Shown: positions 28,276 to 37,021 of the stretch, piece after piece | Numbering within the stretch: the first letter of the stretch is position 1 | Layout of the letters: each line of letters opens with the position of its first letter | DNA from: Aliiglaciecola sp. M165 | GTDB taxonomy: Bacteria > Pseudomonadota > Gammaproteobacteria > Enterobacterales > Alteromonadaceae | DNA: 64,000 bases | Assembly: GCF_007197995.1 (NCBI RefSeq) | Contig: NZ_VKKH01000001.1 | Span: 186,001-250,000 of the forward strand | Direction of reading: 5' to 3' | Program-made: the position numbers and the translations under genes | Notes under the pieces: model-generated | Told to the model about the DNA's origin: nothing | The model's database searches: none | Seen by the model: the letters and a program-made list of their open reading frames with translations, nothing else

Positions 28276-30105
28276 ATGAAATATCAAAGCGCTATTAACT
28301 GCGCGAAATTAAGTATTTTCGCGATGGTGTTTGGAATGTTAAGTGCATGTAACAACTCCGATTCTGAGTCACCGACAATGGAAGAACCGGCGAATGTGGT
28401 TCAGATCAGCACCACCTTAACCTCAGCAAGTCAAATTCCTAGAAGAGAGTCTCAAGAAAAAGCATCTGGAACCTTAACTTTAAATATGGATACAAGTACG
28501 TTAAGTGCGCAGATTTCTTTTGAGCAACTCAACGTAACGGCCGCGCACATACATCAAGGGTTTGCAGGGGAAATAGGCAGCGTTTTCGCAGCGTTTGAAG
28601 CCACATCGGATCCTTCAGTAATGGAATTAACAGAAACTGAGTTGACCGAAGCGCAAATGGCTCGACTGCTAGCCGGTGGCTACTATATTAATCTGCACAA
28701 TGATAATTTTCCTGAGGGTTATTTGCGTGGTCAAATTTTAACTGAAGAAATTTCCACACGAATTTTTAAGTTGTCTGGGGCGCAACAAATTCCCAATGTT
28801 GTCACCACTGCCACAGGCGCCGCTTATATAACCCTAAATCATAACCAATCGACGGTGCGAGTGAATGCGTTTATTGATACGCCAAACACGCCCATCGCGG
28901 CACATATTCATTCTGGAGACATCTCCGAAAACGGTGCTCCCATCCTGGAGTTGCAACAAGATATAGAAAACCCCGAGTATTGGTACAGTGACGAGCAAAC
29001 CCTTGCTCAAGATCTTTTTGAACTGGTCACTAGTGGCAGAGCATATCTAAACATCCATACTGATGCTCACCCGGAGGGGGAGTTGCGTGGTCAAATCGTC
29101 AATCAATATAAACAAGTGTTTAGTTTTTCATTGGATAGTCTTCAAGCCAGAGCTCCTCGCGTGTCAGAGCAACAAGGAATAGGTAATGTGATACTAAATC
29201 GTGAAAGTGGTGAAGCGAGTTTTTATATTGCCACACAAGGAATCGAAGATGCCACGCAAGCTCATATTTTTAGTGAGCAAGACACTGCCAGTGATCCAAT
29301 AATACAGCTCAATCAAGATGCCAATGATCCACAGCGATTTAGCTTAGACACATCATTAAATTCAGACGAAGTTGAACAACTTGTTCAACAAGAGTGGAAA
29401 GTTTCTGTTGGCAGCACCGAATATGAACAAGGCGCAATAACCGGTCAAGTGCTTGTCGAACCCTCACCAAGTGGCTTGGTTCTCGATCAGTCGTCACTTG
29501 TTGCAGAGCGTAATACCTACACAATAAACTTCAATGGACAGGCACTGGGAACCGCGATTATTGATATGCAGCGAGAAGGTGATGTGATGACAATTACAGA
29601 AATCACTGACGCAGTGCCCTTTGGTATTACCGAAACCCTAAGCGTAAAAATTGACACTCGTACACTAGCACCTATTTCTTATGAAGGAACTGGAACTGCT
29701 GAAGGTACGGAAGGAACACGTTTTATAGATATTAATTTTAACTGGGATAAAAATCGGGTTACAGGTAGCACAGATTTACAAACAGACCCATTTGAACAAC
29801 TACTGCCCGAGCAAACTGTTGAGCAATTGGGACTATTTTATAGTATACATACCTTGCCTTTGGCAGAAGGCCTAGAATATCCAATTACGGTTTTTAATGC
29901 TTTGGATAACTCTTTAACAGAGCGCCAACTCACAGTAGTGGGAATAAGAGAAGTCACTGTAGCAGCCGGTACTTTTCAAACCTATGAGGTTTTTTTAAAC
30001 GGTGCAGACGTCAATCAAATATTCTTTGTTAGCCAAGAGGCACCTAGACGACTCATCCAAATCGGATTTGATAGATTTCCTATCACTTATGAGCTGCAAC
30101 CATAG
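28276..30105 (+). CDS. Lipoprotein with three CHRD-like domains
   Basis: A 609-aa protein with a lipobox (MVFGMLSAC, Cys near residue 25). Two clear CHRD domains follow (~40-155, AAHIHQGFAGEIG to FPEGYLRGQIL; ~158-277, AAHIHSGDISENG to HPEGELRGQIV) and a third, worn copy (~280-395, with AHIFSEQDTA and QGAITGQVLV) that lacks the second His pattern. The last ~200 residues form another beta domain. CHRD occurs in chordin and in bacterial surface proteins; its role in bacteria is not settled. Confidence 0.88.
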   Translation: MKYQSAINCAKLSIFAMVFGMLSACNNSDSESPTMEEPANVVQISTTLTSASQIPRRESQEKASGTLTLNMDTSTLSAQISFEQLNVTAAHIHQGFAGEIGSVFAAFEATSDPSVMELTETELTEAQMARLLAGGYYINLHNDNFPEGYLRGQILTEEISTRIFKLSGAQQIPNVVTTATGAAYITLNHNQSTVRVNAFIDTPNTPIAAHIHSGDISENGAPILELQQDIENPEYWYSDEQTLAQDLFELVTSGRAYLNIHTDAHPEGELRGQIVNQYKQVFSFSLDSLQARAPRVSEQQGIGNVILNRESGEASFYIATQGIEDATQAHIFSEQDTASDPIIQLNQDANDPQRFSLDTSLNSDEVEQLVQQEWKVSVGSTEYEQGAITGQVLVEPSPSGLVLDQSSLVAERNTYTINFNGQALGTAIIDMQREGDVMTITEITDAVPFGITETLSVKIDTRTLAPISYEGTGTAEGTEGTRFIDINFNWDKNRVTGSTDLQTDPFEQLLPEQTVEQLGLFYSIHTLPLAEGLEYPITVFNALDNSLTERQLTVVGIREVTVAAGTFQTYEVFLNGADVNQIFFVSQEAPRRLIQIGFDRFPITYELQP

Positions 30106-30189
30106 CCGACTCATCGCATAACCGTTTTTATATATGGCAGATGAGTGAATAACCCTTCTGCCTACACTTTAATTTAGAACTGAATCATT

Positions 30190-30846
30190 ATGAATCTTAA
30201 CGAATATAAAAAACGCTATTCAGTTGATGATGCGGCCCCAGGTTGGGACGCCATTGATAAGGCGCTAGAGAGGCTTTACTTTACACAAAATCCTATGCAC
30301 TGGGGTACTAGCCTCAATTATCATCTTGGTGGGAAAAATCCTCTGGATGGGATAAGTGCATACCGAAGCCAATCAAGCGGTACTCTCCATCTGCATTTTT
30401 GTAGCTACGGGTTTTCTTCACTGTATTATAACGAAGAAGCCGTAGGCGGTGAGTTCAGTCAGTACGGTTTTGAACTGACTTTCAGGCTTGCAATTGAAAG
30501 CGATGAGCAAAACGAACAAAAATGGGTTTGCGGGTTGATGCAGAATTTAGCAAAGTATGTGTTTAGCTCCGGAAAGTGGTTTTCTGAATATTTATGGCTT
30601 CCTGCAAACGGTCCAATTCATGCTGGCTTCGATACTGATATTGTCGGACTCGCATTTGCCAAAGACAGTGAATTGACGCCGATAGACACTCCTCATGGAA
30701 AAGTCGAGTTTATCCAGATGTTTGGGATCACCCAAAATGAGCTTGATTTACTGAAAAACGGAGAGAAAACTTGTCAGCAGCTGTTATTAGCGCACCAACA
30801 AGAAAATCCTCTTTTAATCACTGACCTGAGTCGAAAGAACGGTTAA
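30190..30846 (+). CDS. Suppressor-of-fused (SUFU) family protein
   Basis: A 218-aa cytoplasmic protein matching bacterial SUFU domains: an opening APGWDAIDKAL-x-x-LY, then HLGGKNPLDGISAYRS, FELTFRLA and LPANGPIHAGFDTDIVGLAFAKD. In bacteria these domains are often immunity proteins beside polymorphic toxins, but no toxin gene lies next to it; some occur alone. It stands between the CHRD lipoprotein and the SnoaL-like gene, each with its own spacing. Confidence 0.85.
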   Translation: MNLNEYKKRYSVDDAAPGWDAIDKALERLYFTQNPMHWGTSLNYHLGGKNPLDGISAYRSQSSGTLHLHFCSYGFSSLYYNEEAVGGEFSQYGFELTFRLAIESDEQNEQKWVCGLMQNLAKYVFSSGKWFSEYLWLPANGPIHAGFDTDIVGLAFAKDSELTPIDTPHGKVEFIQMFGITQNELDLLKNGEKTCQQLLLAHQQENPLLITDLSRKNG

Positions 30847-30852
30847 CATTCA

Positions 30853-30889
30853 AAACAACGGGCAACCTACACTACGTGTTGCCTTGTTT
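30853..30889 (+). terminator. probable terminator after SUFU gene
   Basis: AAACAACGGGCAAC (30853-30866) can pair with GTTGCCTTGTTT (30878-30889) with a two-base bulge. It lies just after the SUFU stop and ahead of the next gene. Confidence 0.5.
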
Positions 30890-30922
30890 ACCAGTCATTA
30901 GCCACCCATTTAAGGAATCAAA

Positions 30923-31411
30923 ATGAAGTTAAAAGGTCTATTTTACTTCTTGTTGCTCTTTTTGGTCTTTGCAGCCAATGCAGAACCTTCCGCCAAGCAA
31001 ATAGCGCAGCGGTACATGCAACATTATTCAAACGCCAACTTTCAAGACATGGCAACTTTGATGGACCCAAACATTCGATTTGAAGACCTTACCTTCCCTG
31101 TTAATCAAGGCGGGCCAGCGATATATGAAGGTAAAACCTCACTTATCGGAGCACTTGAGGACTTTAAACAGACGTCAAAACTCATTCGTCTTGGGTTTGA
31201 ATTTGAGTCAATTTACGCAAGTGAAAATATTGTCACTTTTATTGGAAGGGTTAATTCTTTGTACGCAACGTCGGCAGAAAATCAGACCTATCAATGGCAG
31301 GCCCGTCAAGTTTCGGTGATCCAAGTAAAAAATAACTTGGTCATTAGTCACAGCGATTACGTTGATTACGCCAACCCATCGGAAAAAATTATTGAAAAAA
31401 ATGAGCGTTGA
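30923..31411 (+). CDS. Exported SnoaL/NTF2-like protein
   Basis: A 162-aa protein with a signal peptide (MKLKGLFYFLLLFLVF, cleavage after ANA) followed by a SnoaL/NTF2-like fold: AKQIAQRYMQHYSNANFQDMA, then LMDPNIRFEDL and a C-terminal sheet ending SHSDYVDY. Such folds bind small hydrophobic ligands or act as small lyases/isomerases; no catalytic Asp/His set is certain. GGAAT precedes the ATG. Confidence 0.8.
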   Translation: MKLKGLFYFLLLFLVFAANAEPSAKQIAQRYMQHYSNANFQDMATLMDPNIRFEDLTFPVNQGGPAIYEGKTSLIGALEDFKQTSKLIRLGFEFESIYASENIVTFIGRVNSLYATSAENQTYQWQARQVSVIQVKNNLVISHSDYVDYANPSEKIIEKNER

Positions 31412-31437
31412 ACAGGCTGCTGTTTAGCACAACCCGA

Positions 31438-32646
31438 TTACACCCTTTGTTCATTATCAATATTTGCATTGGTGATTATTCGCGCACAATATAATCCATC
31501 AGCCTGCGTGTAATTCACCACAAAATTAAAGCGTTTAGCTAGCTGATTAACCAATAATATGCCTATGCCAAAGCCTTCACTTTGGCTTTGAGTATTGAAG
31601 CGATTAGTAAAGGTAACCCCTGTGCAATCCGATTTCACGCTAATTTCATTATCCGTACAGTGGTTGATAGCGTTCCTCAATAAATTTTCCAACACCACGC
31701 CAATGACTTCTCTGGGAGCTATTAAATAACAAGTTTGCTCAATGTCGGTCATTACGATGAGCTTTTGTTTTTGTACCAAGTCCCGGCTAGCACTGATAAT
31801 GTCCTCCAGTATATTCGTCACTTCTACAGACACATGCCATGTGTTATTCGAACTTAACCATAAGAACGCACTGCTGGTTTTTTCCATTTTATTCAATGCT
31901 TGCTTGAGCCGTTCAAGGGCGCGGCTAGACACATCATCATTACTTTTAATCAGCTCCGTAGCATGTTTTGCTACCTGAATGGGTGTACTCAATTCATGAC
32001 TAATGCCTTGATTAAAGGTAATTTGATCGTTCAACATGTGTTCCCGCTGCTGCAAATTTTCCGCTATGGACAAAAACAGCGATTTAATGTCTTTCTCTCG
32101 AATTGTTTCGCCAAGTTGCTGCACTTCTGTATACCCTGCAGACGTGTTCACCACTTCAACAAGCTTTTGGAAAGGTCGTAAAATTATTTGGGAAAAGAAG
32201 CGTGTAAAAAACAGCGTACAAACCATCATGACGACAAACAGAGCTGCAAATAAAGAAGACAAATCGTCCAAGCTATTGGTGACCAGCAATTCATCCGTCA
32301 CATCGTAAACCAGGAACGATTGCGTATCAGCACTGCGATTCAGGGGTAAAACGTGGAAATAGCGGTCGTTGTGGCTAATCTCTGTGATTTCATTAGTTTG
32401 GAAGTTAGCACCAACAAACGGAAGATTGCGCTGTTCAGTGTAATACACGATGTTAAATTTAATGATTTGACCATTGTCTAGATTAGTCTGTTCATTTTCG
32501 ATCTCCAGCGCAGCTGTTTTGAGTTTGCGGTCAAAAAAGCCATCTTCAATAGCATACAAGCTAACTATCGTTAACAAACAACACATGGCAAATGTGCAAA
32601 TCGAATAGCCTACAAAAAAGGCATTTAAGCGCTTGCCCAATGTCAT
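31438..32646 (-). CDS. Sensor histidine kinase
   Basis: A 402-aa kinase with two membrane helices (~12-34, ~127-150), a periplasmic domain between them, a HAMP-like segment, an H-box (GISHELSTPIQVAK; His is the phosphorylation site), an N-box (ENLLRNAINHC) and a G-box (GFGIGILLV). The catalytic domain is short, and the usual DxGxG of the first G-box is not apparent. Its start overlaps the response regulator stop by four bases (ATGA), so the two form a two-component system. The signal is unknown. Confidence 0.9.
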   Translation of the reverse strand: MTLGKRLNAFFVGYSICTFAMCCLLTIVSLYAIEDGFFDRKLKTAALEIENEQTNLDNGQIIKFNIVYYTEQRNLPFVGANFQTNEITEISHNDRYFHVLPLNRSADTQSFLVYDVTDELLVTNSLDDLSSLFAALFVVMMVCTLFFTRFFSQIILRPFQKLVEVVNTSAGYTEVQQLGETIREKDIKSLFLSIAENLQQREHMLNDQITFNQGISHELSTPIQVAKHATELIKSNDDVSSRALERLKQALNKMEKTSSAFLWLSSNNTWHVSVEVTNILEDIISASRDLVQKQKLIVMTDIEQTCYLIAPREVIGVVLENLLRNAINHCTDNEISVKSDCTGVTFTNRFNTQSQSEGFGIGILLVNQLAKRFNFVVNYTQADGLYCARIITNANIDNEQRV

Positions 32647-33350
32647 GTTTGGTCCTCGTGACTAAGTTTGTGCTTTAAGCAATAGCCAATGCCTTTGACT
32701 AACACTATTTCGATTTGTCGAGAGACTTCCTTAAGGCTTTGGCGCAAATGATAGATGTGCGCCCGCAGCGGATCAGATTCAGGAACATCCTCCCCCCAAA
32801 GTGCTCGTGTCAATACCGCATGACTCACAGGTTCAGGCGCATGCTCAAGGAGTTTTCCGATAATAACCAGTTCTGTAGCAGTTAGTTTAATCGAATGCTC
32901 ATTTACTATAGCTTCAGTGCGAGCGGCGTTTAAATGCAGCTCACCAAATGCCAAGGTTTGCTGTGAGTTGGGTTTAGGCAATTGCAGCAACACTTTTATA
33001 CGTGCCTCAAGCTCTTTAAAAGAAAATGGTTTTGTTAGGTAATCCCAAGCGCCCGCCTCGAAGCCTTTCAACTTAGTATCCAGTTGGTTATTTGCCGTCA
33101 TGATCAAAACTGGGGTATGCGCCAAAGCATTATCTGCGCTCAAAGAAGCACAAATTTGCAGCCCACTTTTCCCCGGCAAATTCAAATCTAACAAGATAAG
33201 ATCATAGTGCTGGCTATTGATTAGGGCCTGAGCATGATCACCCCGATAAGCAAAGTCGAGTTCGTAAGGATGCTGATGAAGAAAGTCAGCTAACCCTTCA
33301 GCAATAGCCACATCATCTTCTACCAACAAAATTTTCTTTAAGGTTGTCAT
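32643..33350 (-). CDS. OmpR-family response regulator
   Basis: A 235-aa protein from the ATG at 33350, which overlaps the upstream stop (ATGA). The receiver domain (~4-118) has the acidic pair (EDD), phospho-acceptor Asp in LILLDLNLPG and Lys in TKPFSF. The C-terminal winged helix (~135-232) ends HIYHLRQSLKEVSRQIEIVLVKGIGYCL. The frame stays open 48 codons upstream inside the serine hydrolase gene, but that part has no receiver character. Partner of the kinase at 31438. Confidence 0.93.
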   Translation of the reverse strand: MTTLKKILLVEDDVAIAEGLADFLHQHPYELDFAYRGDHAQALINSQHYDLILLDLNLPGKSGLQICASLSADNALAHTPVLIMTANNQLDTKLKGFEAGAWDYLTKPFSFKELEARIKVLLQLPKPNSQQTLAFGELHLNAARTEAIVNEHSIKLTATELVIIGKLLEHAPEPVSHAVLTRALWGEDVPESDPLRAHIYHLRQSLKEVSRQIEIVLVKGIGYCLKHKLSHEDQT

Positions 33351-34492
33351 TGCTTTGTTTCTAACCAATCGTAGACCATTGGAACCAGACTCTTCTCCAT
33401 AGCTTTGCGGCCTCCCAACAATTGAGTCATGGCCACAACTGTTAGTTTCTTTGCAGGGTCTACCCAAAAAATAGTGCCTGCTAAACCGGCCCAATAGTAA
33501 CTATTTTTATTTAAGTATTTTTCATCTTCGAGCTTCACGCCAACGCCATACCCATATCCGGTTTTAGGGTATATGGTTTCAGGTATAGCGGGCAGATTTG
33601 CGGGCAGTTGGTTCACAACCACTTGTTTTAGCTTATCTTCAGCGACAAAACTTTCATATGCTGCAGGATTTGTTAAGACACGTAAAAAGTGCATATAGTC
33701 GGAGGCAGTGCCGGTCATACCGCCCCCACCTGAAAATACATGTTTGTCCCACTCAGTCGGGTCTTCAACTCTAATACTGGATTTAGATTCTCGGTCGTAG
33801 CGATAAAATGGGGCAAGGGTTTTGTCTGTCATCCCCTTAGTAATAAACCCAGTCGATGTCATCTTTAATGGGGTGAAGATTTTTTCATGCATATATTTGT
33901 CAAAGCGTTGTCCATTCACTTTTTGAATAATCGCGCCTAAGACGTCACTTGACATACTGTATCGAAACTCTTCTCCAGGGTCGCTCATTAACGGAATACC
34001 ATCTAGTTTACTCATCAATTCAGGTAACGAATTTGCGCGTTCAAGGGGTCCAAACATCCAGTATAGCCAACCCGTAAAGCTATTCCATTCCCCCCCGTAA
34101 CCAAAACCCGCTGTGTGATTCATAATTGTCGAAACGGGTATCTTTTCGTCTCTGTCAAAATTTGGATAAAGGGTTTTTAACGGAACATCTACATCTAAAC
34201 CTTGGTCATGCAAGGTTTTTAGCATAGCAACAGCTGTCACAGGCTTACTCATCGAAAACCAGCGAAAGCGCTGGTCCTTGGACATAGGCGTTTTCTGCTC
34301 AATATTCGAATAGCCAATAGCCTGATCAAAAATAATTTGGCCTTCTTGTTCAATGATGACCACCATCCCTGGAATATTCTTTTGTGCAACTAGATTTTCA
34401 AGTTGCAATTTCAACTCATTGGCCTGCGCATTGGCTTTGCCAGCCAAAAGCACAATACTCATCAGAAGTGATGTAAAAAATTGTCTTTTCAT
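33347..34492 (-). CDS. Exported beta-lactamase-like serine hydrolase
   Basis: A 381-aa protein with a signal peptide (MKRQFFTSLLMSIVLLAG, cleavage after ANA) and a class C beta-lactamase/esterase domain. The Ser-x-x-Lys is SMSK in WFSMSKPVTAVAM and the Tyr motif is YSMSS in FRYSMSSDVLGAI. It is the first gene of a three-gene operon with ATGA overlaps to the response regulator and then to the kinase, which suggests autoregulated expression of a periplasmic esterase or D-aminopeptidase. Confidence 0.9.
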   Translation of the reverse strand: MKRQFFTSLLMSIVLLAGKANAQANELKLQLENLVAQKNIPGMVVIIEQEGQIIFDQAIGYSNIEQKTPMSKDQRFRWFSMSKPVTAVAMLKTLHDQGLDVDVPLKTLYPNFDRDEKIPVSTIMNHTAGFGYGGEWNSFTGWLYWMFGPLERANSLPELMSKLDGIPLMSDPGEEFRYSMSSDVLGAIIQKVNGQRFDKYMHEKIFTPLKMTSTGFITKGMTDKTLAPFYRYDRESKSSIRVEDPTEWDKHVFSGGGGMTGTASDYMHFLRVLTNPAAYESFVAEDKLKQVVVNQLPANLPAIPETIYPKTGYGYGVGVKLEDEKYLNKNSYYWAGLAGTIFWVDPAKKLTVVAMTQLLGGRKAMEKSLVPMVYDWLETKQ

Positions 34493-34645
34493 TTTTTAAT
34501 AATCTCAGTAATCGTGTTAGTGGGTGTCAGAGTAACAATGCGGATGTAAAGACAACGTGAATTGTTATTAAAAAAGTTATTTAGGGATTTTATTCATGAC
34601 GGGTTAACGCAAATCAGATAAAGTCGAAACAACGGTATTGATTAC

Positions 34646-35899
34646 ATGAGAAGCAATATGCCAACAAACTTCAGGTTAAAATATCGACAAGCACTGACAA
34701 CATCGCTACTTATTGTTTTTCTATCAGCGTGCACAACAATAGAAAGTGGCAACAGCCAGTCATCTAATCTTCGCACACTGACAGAGCAAAATCTGATCGA
34801 TATTCTGGTTGGTTCCTGTATTCAATCGACTCGAAACTGCGACCCAAGCGACTCTATTAAAGAAGTCAAAAAAGCCTTGTCAGAAGGAAAAGTGTTTCGC
34901 CTTATACAAACAGAAGATGTGCCGCAAGAAGACATGGTTATCGCTGTTCAAGGAATTGGCGGCGGCGGACCTTGGCAGTACGTTATTGATCGCACTACAA
35001 AACAAGGATTAGAAAAAATCGAGGACCCCAGAAAGGCGGTTGTGACGTTATTTAGTGAGTATACAAACCAACGGGTTGCAGCATTGGTGCGTTCAGAAGC
35101 GGCAGGAGCCACTGCCACAGCATTGTTATTAGGTGCAGAGATGGGAATCCCAACATTAGATGGTGGCATTACTGGGCGAGCCGTTCCTGAAGTACAACAA
35201 TCAATTCCTTGGATTAATGGCATTGCCTCGGTTCCTACTGCAATCATTACCCCTTGGGGGGATAAAATCATTATTGCCGATGCAGTTGATGAGTATCGCG
35301 TGGAAGACCTAGCACGGGCCATTGCGGTTGCCAGTGCTGGTGATGCATGGATTAGTATGACACCCATGGCAGGCAGTCAGCTTGATCGCGGAGTACTTAA
35401 AGGCAATATTTCTGAGGCGGAATTGTACGGAAGAACGGTAAGAGAAGCACGTGAGCAAGGCAATGATCCCATTGCTGCGCTAATTGGCGTATCCAATGGC
35501 TACAAGCTATTTGAAGGCATAGTGACCAAATCTACAGAGCAAGGTGACCGAGGTTTTAATTGGGTCGAAGCTGAATTTGATGGAACAGGAAATTTCACAG
35601 GACGCCAATACCGTATGTTCGTCAAAAACGAAAATATAGTGGGTTGGCTTGATGAAAAGCTTAATGCCATGTCTCCAGACTATATTTATAACTTAGACCC
35701 GGATACAGGTGAATCTACACTAGGCATTGGTTATGGCGGCTATGTTGTGGGTGAAAAGGTAGTCATTATTGCGGTGCCTGCACCGGCCCAGTGGCGCAGC
35801 AGAAAAGGCATAGAGTTGATGGGCCCAAGGCACTTCGGATTTGATTTTGACTATATACCTATCGAACAACTTCAAGAAAAAGCTAGTCTGGAAGACTAG
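34646..35899 (+). CDS. DUF917-family protein with lipoprotein signal
   Basis: A 417-aa protein. Residues ~10-29 form a lipoprotein signal (LLIVFLSAC). The remainder matches DUF917/hydantoinase-like proteins: VQGIGGGGPWQYVIDRTTKQGLE, LLGAEMGIPTLDGGITGRAVPEVQQ, and a YVVGEKVVIIAVPAP C-terminus. Family members known to me are cytoplasmic (S-methyl thiohydantoin desulfurase and relatives), so an exported, lipid-anchored copy is unusual. A second ATG (34658) follows GAGAAG and gives the same signal; the true start may be either. Confidence 0.75.
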   Translation: MRSNMPTNFRLKYRQALTTSLLIVFLSACTTIESGNSQSSNLRTLTEQNLIDILVGSCIQSTRNCDPSDSIKEVKKALSEGKVFRLIQTEDVPQEDMVIAVQGIGGGGPWQYVIDRTTKQGLEKIEDPRKAVVTLFSEYTNQRVAALVRSEAAGATATALLLGAEMGIPTLDGGITGRAVPEVQQSIPWINGIASVPTAIITPWGDKIIIADAVDEYRVEDLARAIAVASAGDAWISMTPMAGSQLDRGVLKGNISEAELYGRTVREAREQGNDPIAALIGVSNGYKLFEGIVTKSTEQGDRGFNWVEAEFDGTGNFTGRQYRMFVKNENIVGWLDEKLNAMSPDYIYNLDPDTGESTLGIGYGGYVVGEKVVIIAVPAPAQWRSRKGIELMGPRHFGFDFDYIPIEQLQEKASLED

Positions 35900-35903
35900 C
35901 TTT
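35879..35903 (+). terminator. terminator hairpin overlapping the DUF917 stop
   Basis: AAAGCTAGTCT (35879-35889) and AGACTAGCTTT (35893-35903) are perfect complements with a three-base loop. The right arm contains the TAG stop of the DUF917 gene. A short T-run and the symmetric arms mean it could work in both directions for the convergent PsiE gene. Confidence 0.55.
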
Positions 35904-35950
35904 AAGACTTGTTACTGAGTCAAAATATAGCCCTTAGCATCTAGATTTTG

Positions 35951-36379
35951 TCAACCCACCATTTGTTTTTCACGTTGATAAACAATAATACTAGCTATAC
36001 GGAGTGCGCCTAAAACTAGCAGTACCGCTGAAAGTGCATACATCATGTCTGGTTTCATTTCATGCTTAAACAGCAAGATCAGAAACTCTCTAATGATAAA
36101 TACAATAGCGGCATCAACAATGAATGTGAGCCTCAACTTGTGTGAGTCAAAGTATTCAATAAGTGATCGGCTCAGTTCTACTAAAACATAAAGCGTTAAA
36201 ACGTCGGTAATAATGTCTATGTAATGTCCAGTTATGCCTTCAAGCTTGAGTAGCTCCCACACATCTGCGAACAGTTGGAAGGCTCCAATAGCCAGGGCTA
36301 ACATAATAAAAAACAGTATTACCCCAAAGATTATGTCGACAAGCTTGTCATAGAAGTGTCTTATTTTTTCACTTAGCAC
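35951..36379 (-). CDS. PsiE-family membrane protein
   Basis: A 142-aa protein with four membrane helices (~12-34, ~50-70, ~80-105, ~112-132). It matches phosphate-starvation-inducible PsiE: DKLVDIIFGVILFFIM, LTLYVLVELSRSL and FIIREFLILLFKH. Function of the family is unclear. Convergent with the DUF917 lipoprotein gene. Confidence 0.82.
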   Translation of the reverse strand: MLSEKIRHFYDKLVDIIFGVILFFIMLALAIGAFQLFADVWELLKLEGITGHYIDIITDVLTLYVLVELSRSLIEYFDSHKLRLTFIVDAAIVFIIREFLILLFKHEMKPDMMYALSAVLLVLGALRIASIIVYQREKQMVG

Positions 36380-37021
36380 AAATGATTCTCTTTATTTTAG
36401 TGGTAGAAAAAGTAATGTTTTGCTTTACAAGAAACAACACCTGATAACCGTTGCATAATTTTTCATTGAGCACAATCATTCTGCATTTAGCAAGATTTAA
36501 CTTTTTACTTTATGTTTAGCGCAAAAAATAACCTTGCATATTGCGTGACCCTTTTCGCTTTAGTTAGCTCAACAAATTGCGGCTCAACTCAGGTATTGCC
36601 TACTCAACTAACGATAGACAAGCATGGTCAATCTGCAACTTAAAATCAGGTAATGTTATCAATCTACATCAAGAACGCGAGTCAGGTTGTGTAAGTTAAT
36701 GGCCTTCCAGGTGCGTGATCTGTCAAATAACCCCAATTACTTCTAATAAAACCTTAAATACACTTCAATTCACGACTATTTTATAGCCAAAAATAGAAAT
36801 ACAACCCAAATTTGCAATGTATTCGAATTATAAACCGTCCCTTACAACTTAAATAAGTTGCTAATAAACTGTGGATAAAATCGATTTTCATGATCTGCAT
36901 TTAATTTTTCGATACTTAATGTTTAGTACACTAATCATTTGTGTTATATTTATTTTCTCAGAGTGTAGTCTACGCTCAGTGGTTTATACACAGCGAGTAA
37001 TTAATGTCTAAGGACAAAAGA
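36380..37021. other. long AT-rich region upstream of proB
   Basis: A 640-base non-coding, AT-rich stretch between the divergent psiE-like gene and proB. A candidate promoter lies near 36922-36950 (TTTAGT, 17 bases, TATATT), followed by a near-palindrome at 36961-36977. Nothing else is recognisable. Confidence 0.4.
36922..36977 (+). promoter_or_regulatory. candidate proBAC promoter and operator-like palindrome
   Basis: TATATT (36945-36950) has a weak TTTAGT 17 bases upstream. GAGTGTAGTCTACGCTC (36961-36977) is a near-perfect palindrome around its central base, close to the predicted start site. Function not demonstrated. Confidence 0.3.

Noticed and set aside
33351-33494. 48-codon N-terminal extension of the response regulator
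   Set aside because: It lies inside the serine hydrolase gene in another frame and has no receiver character; the ATGA overlap start fits better.
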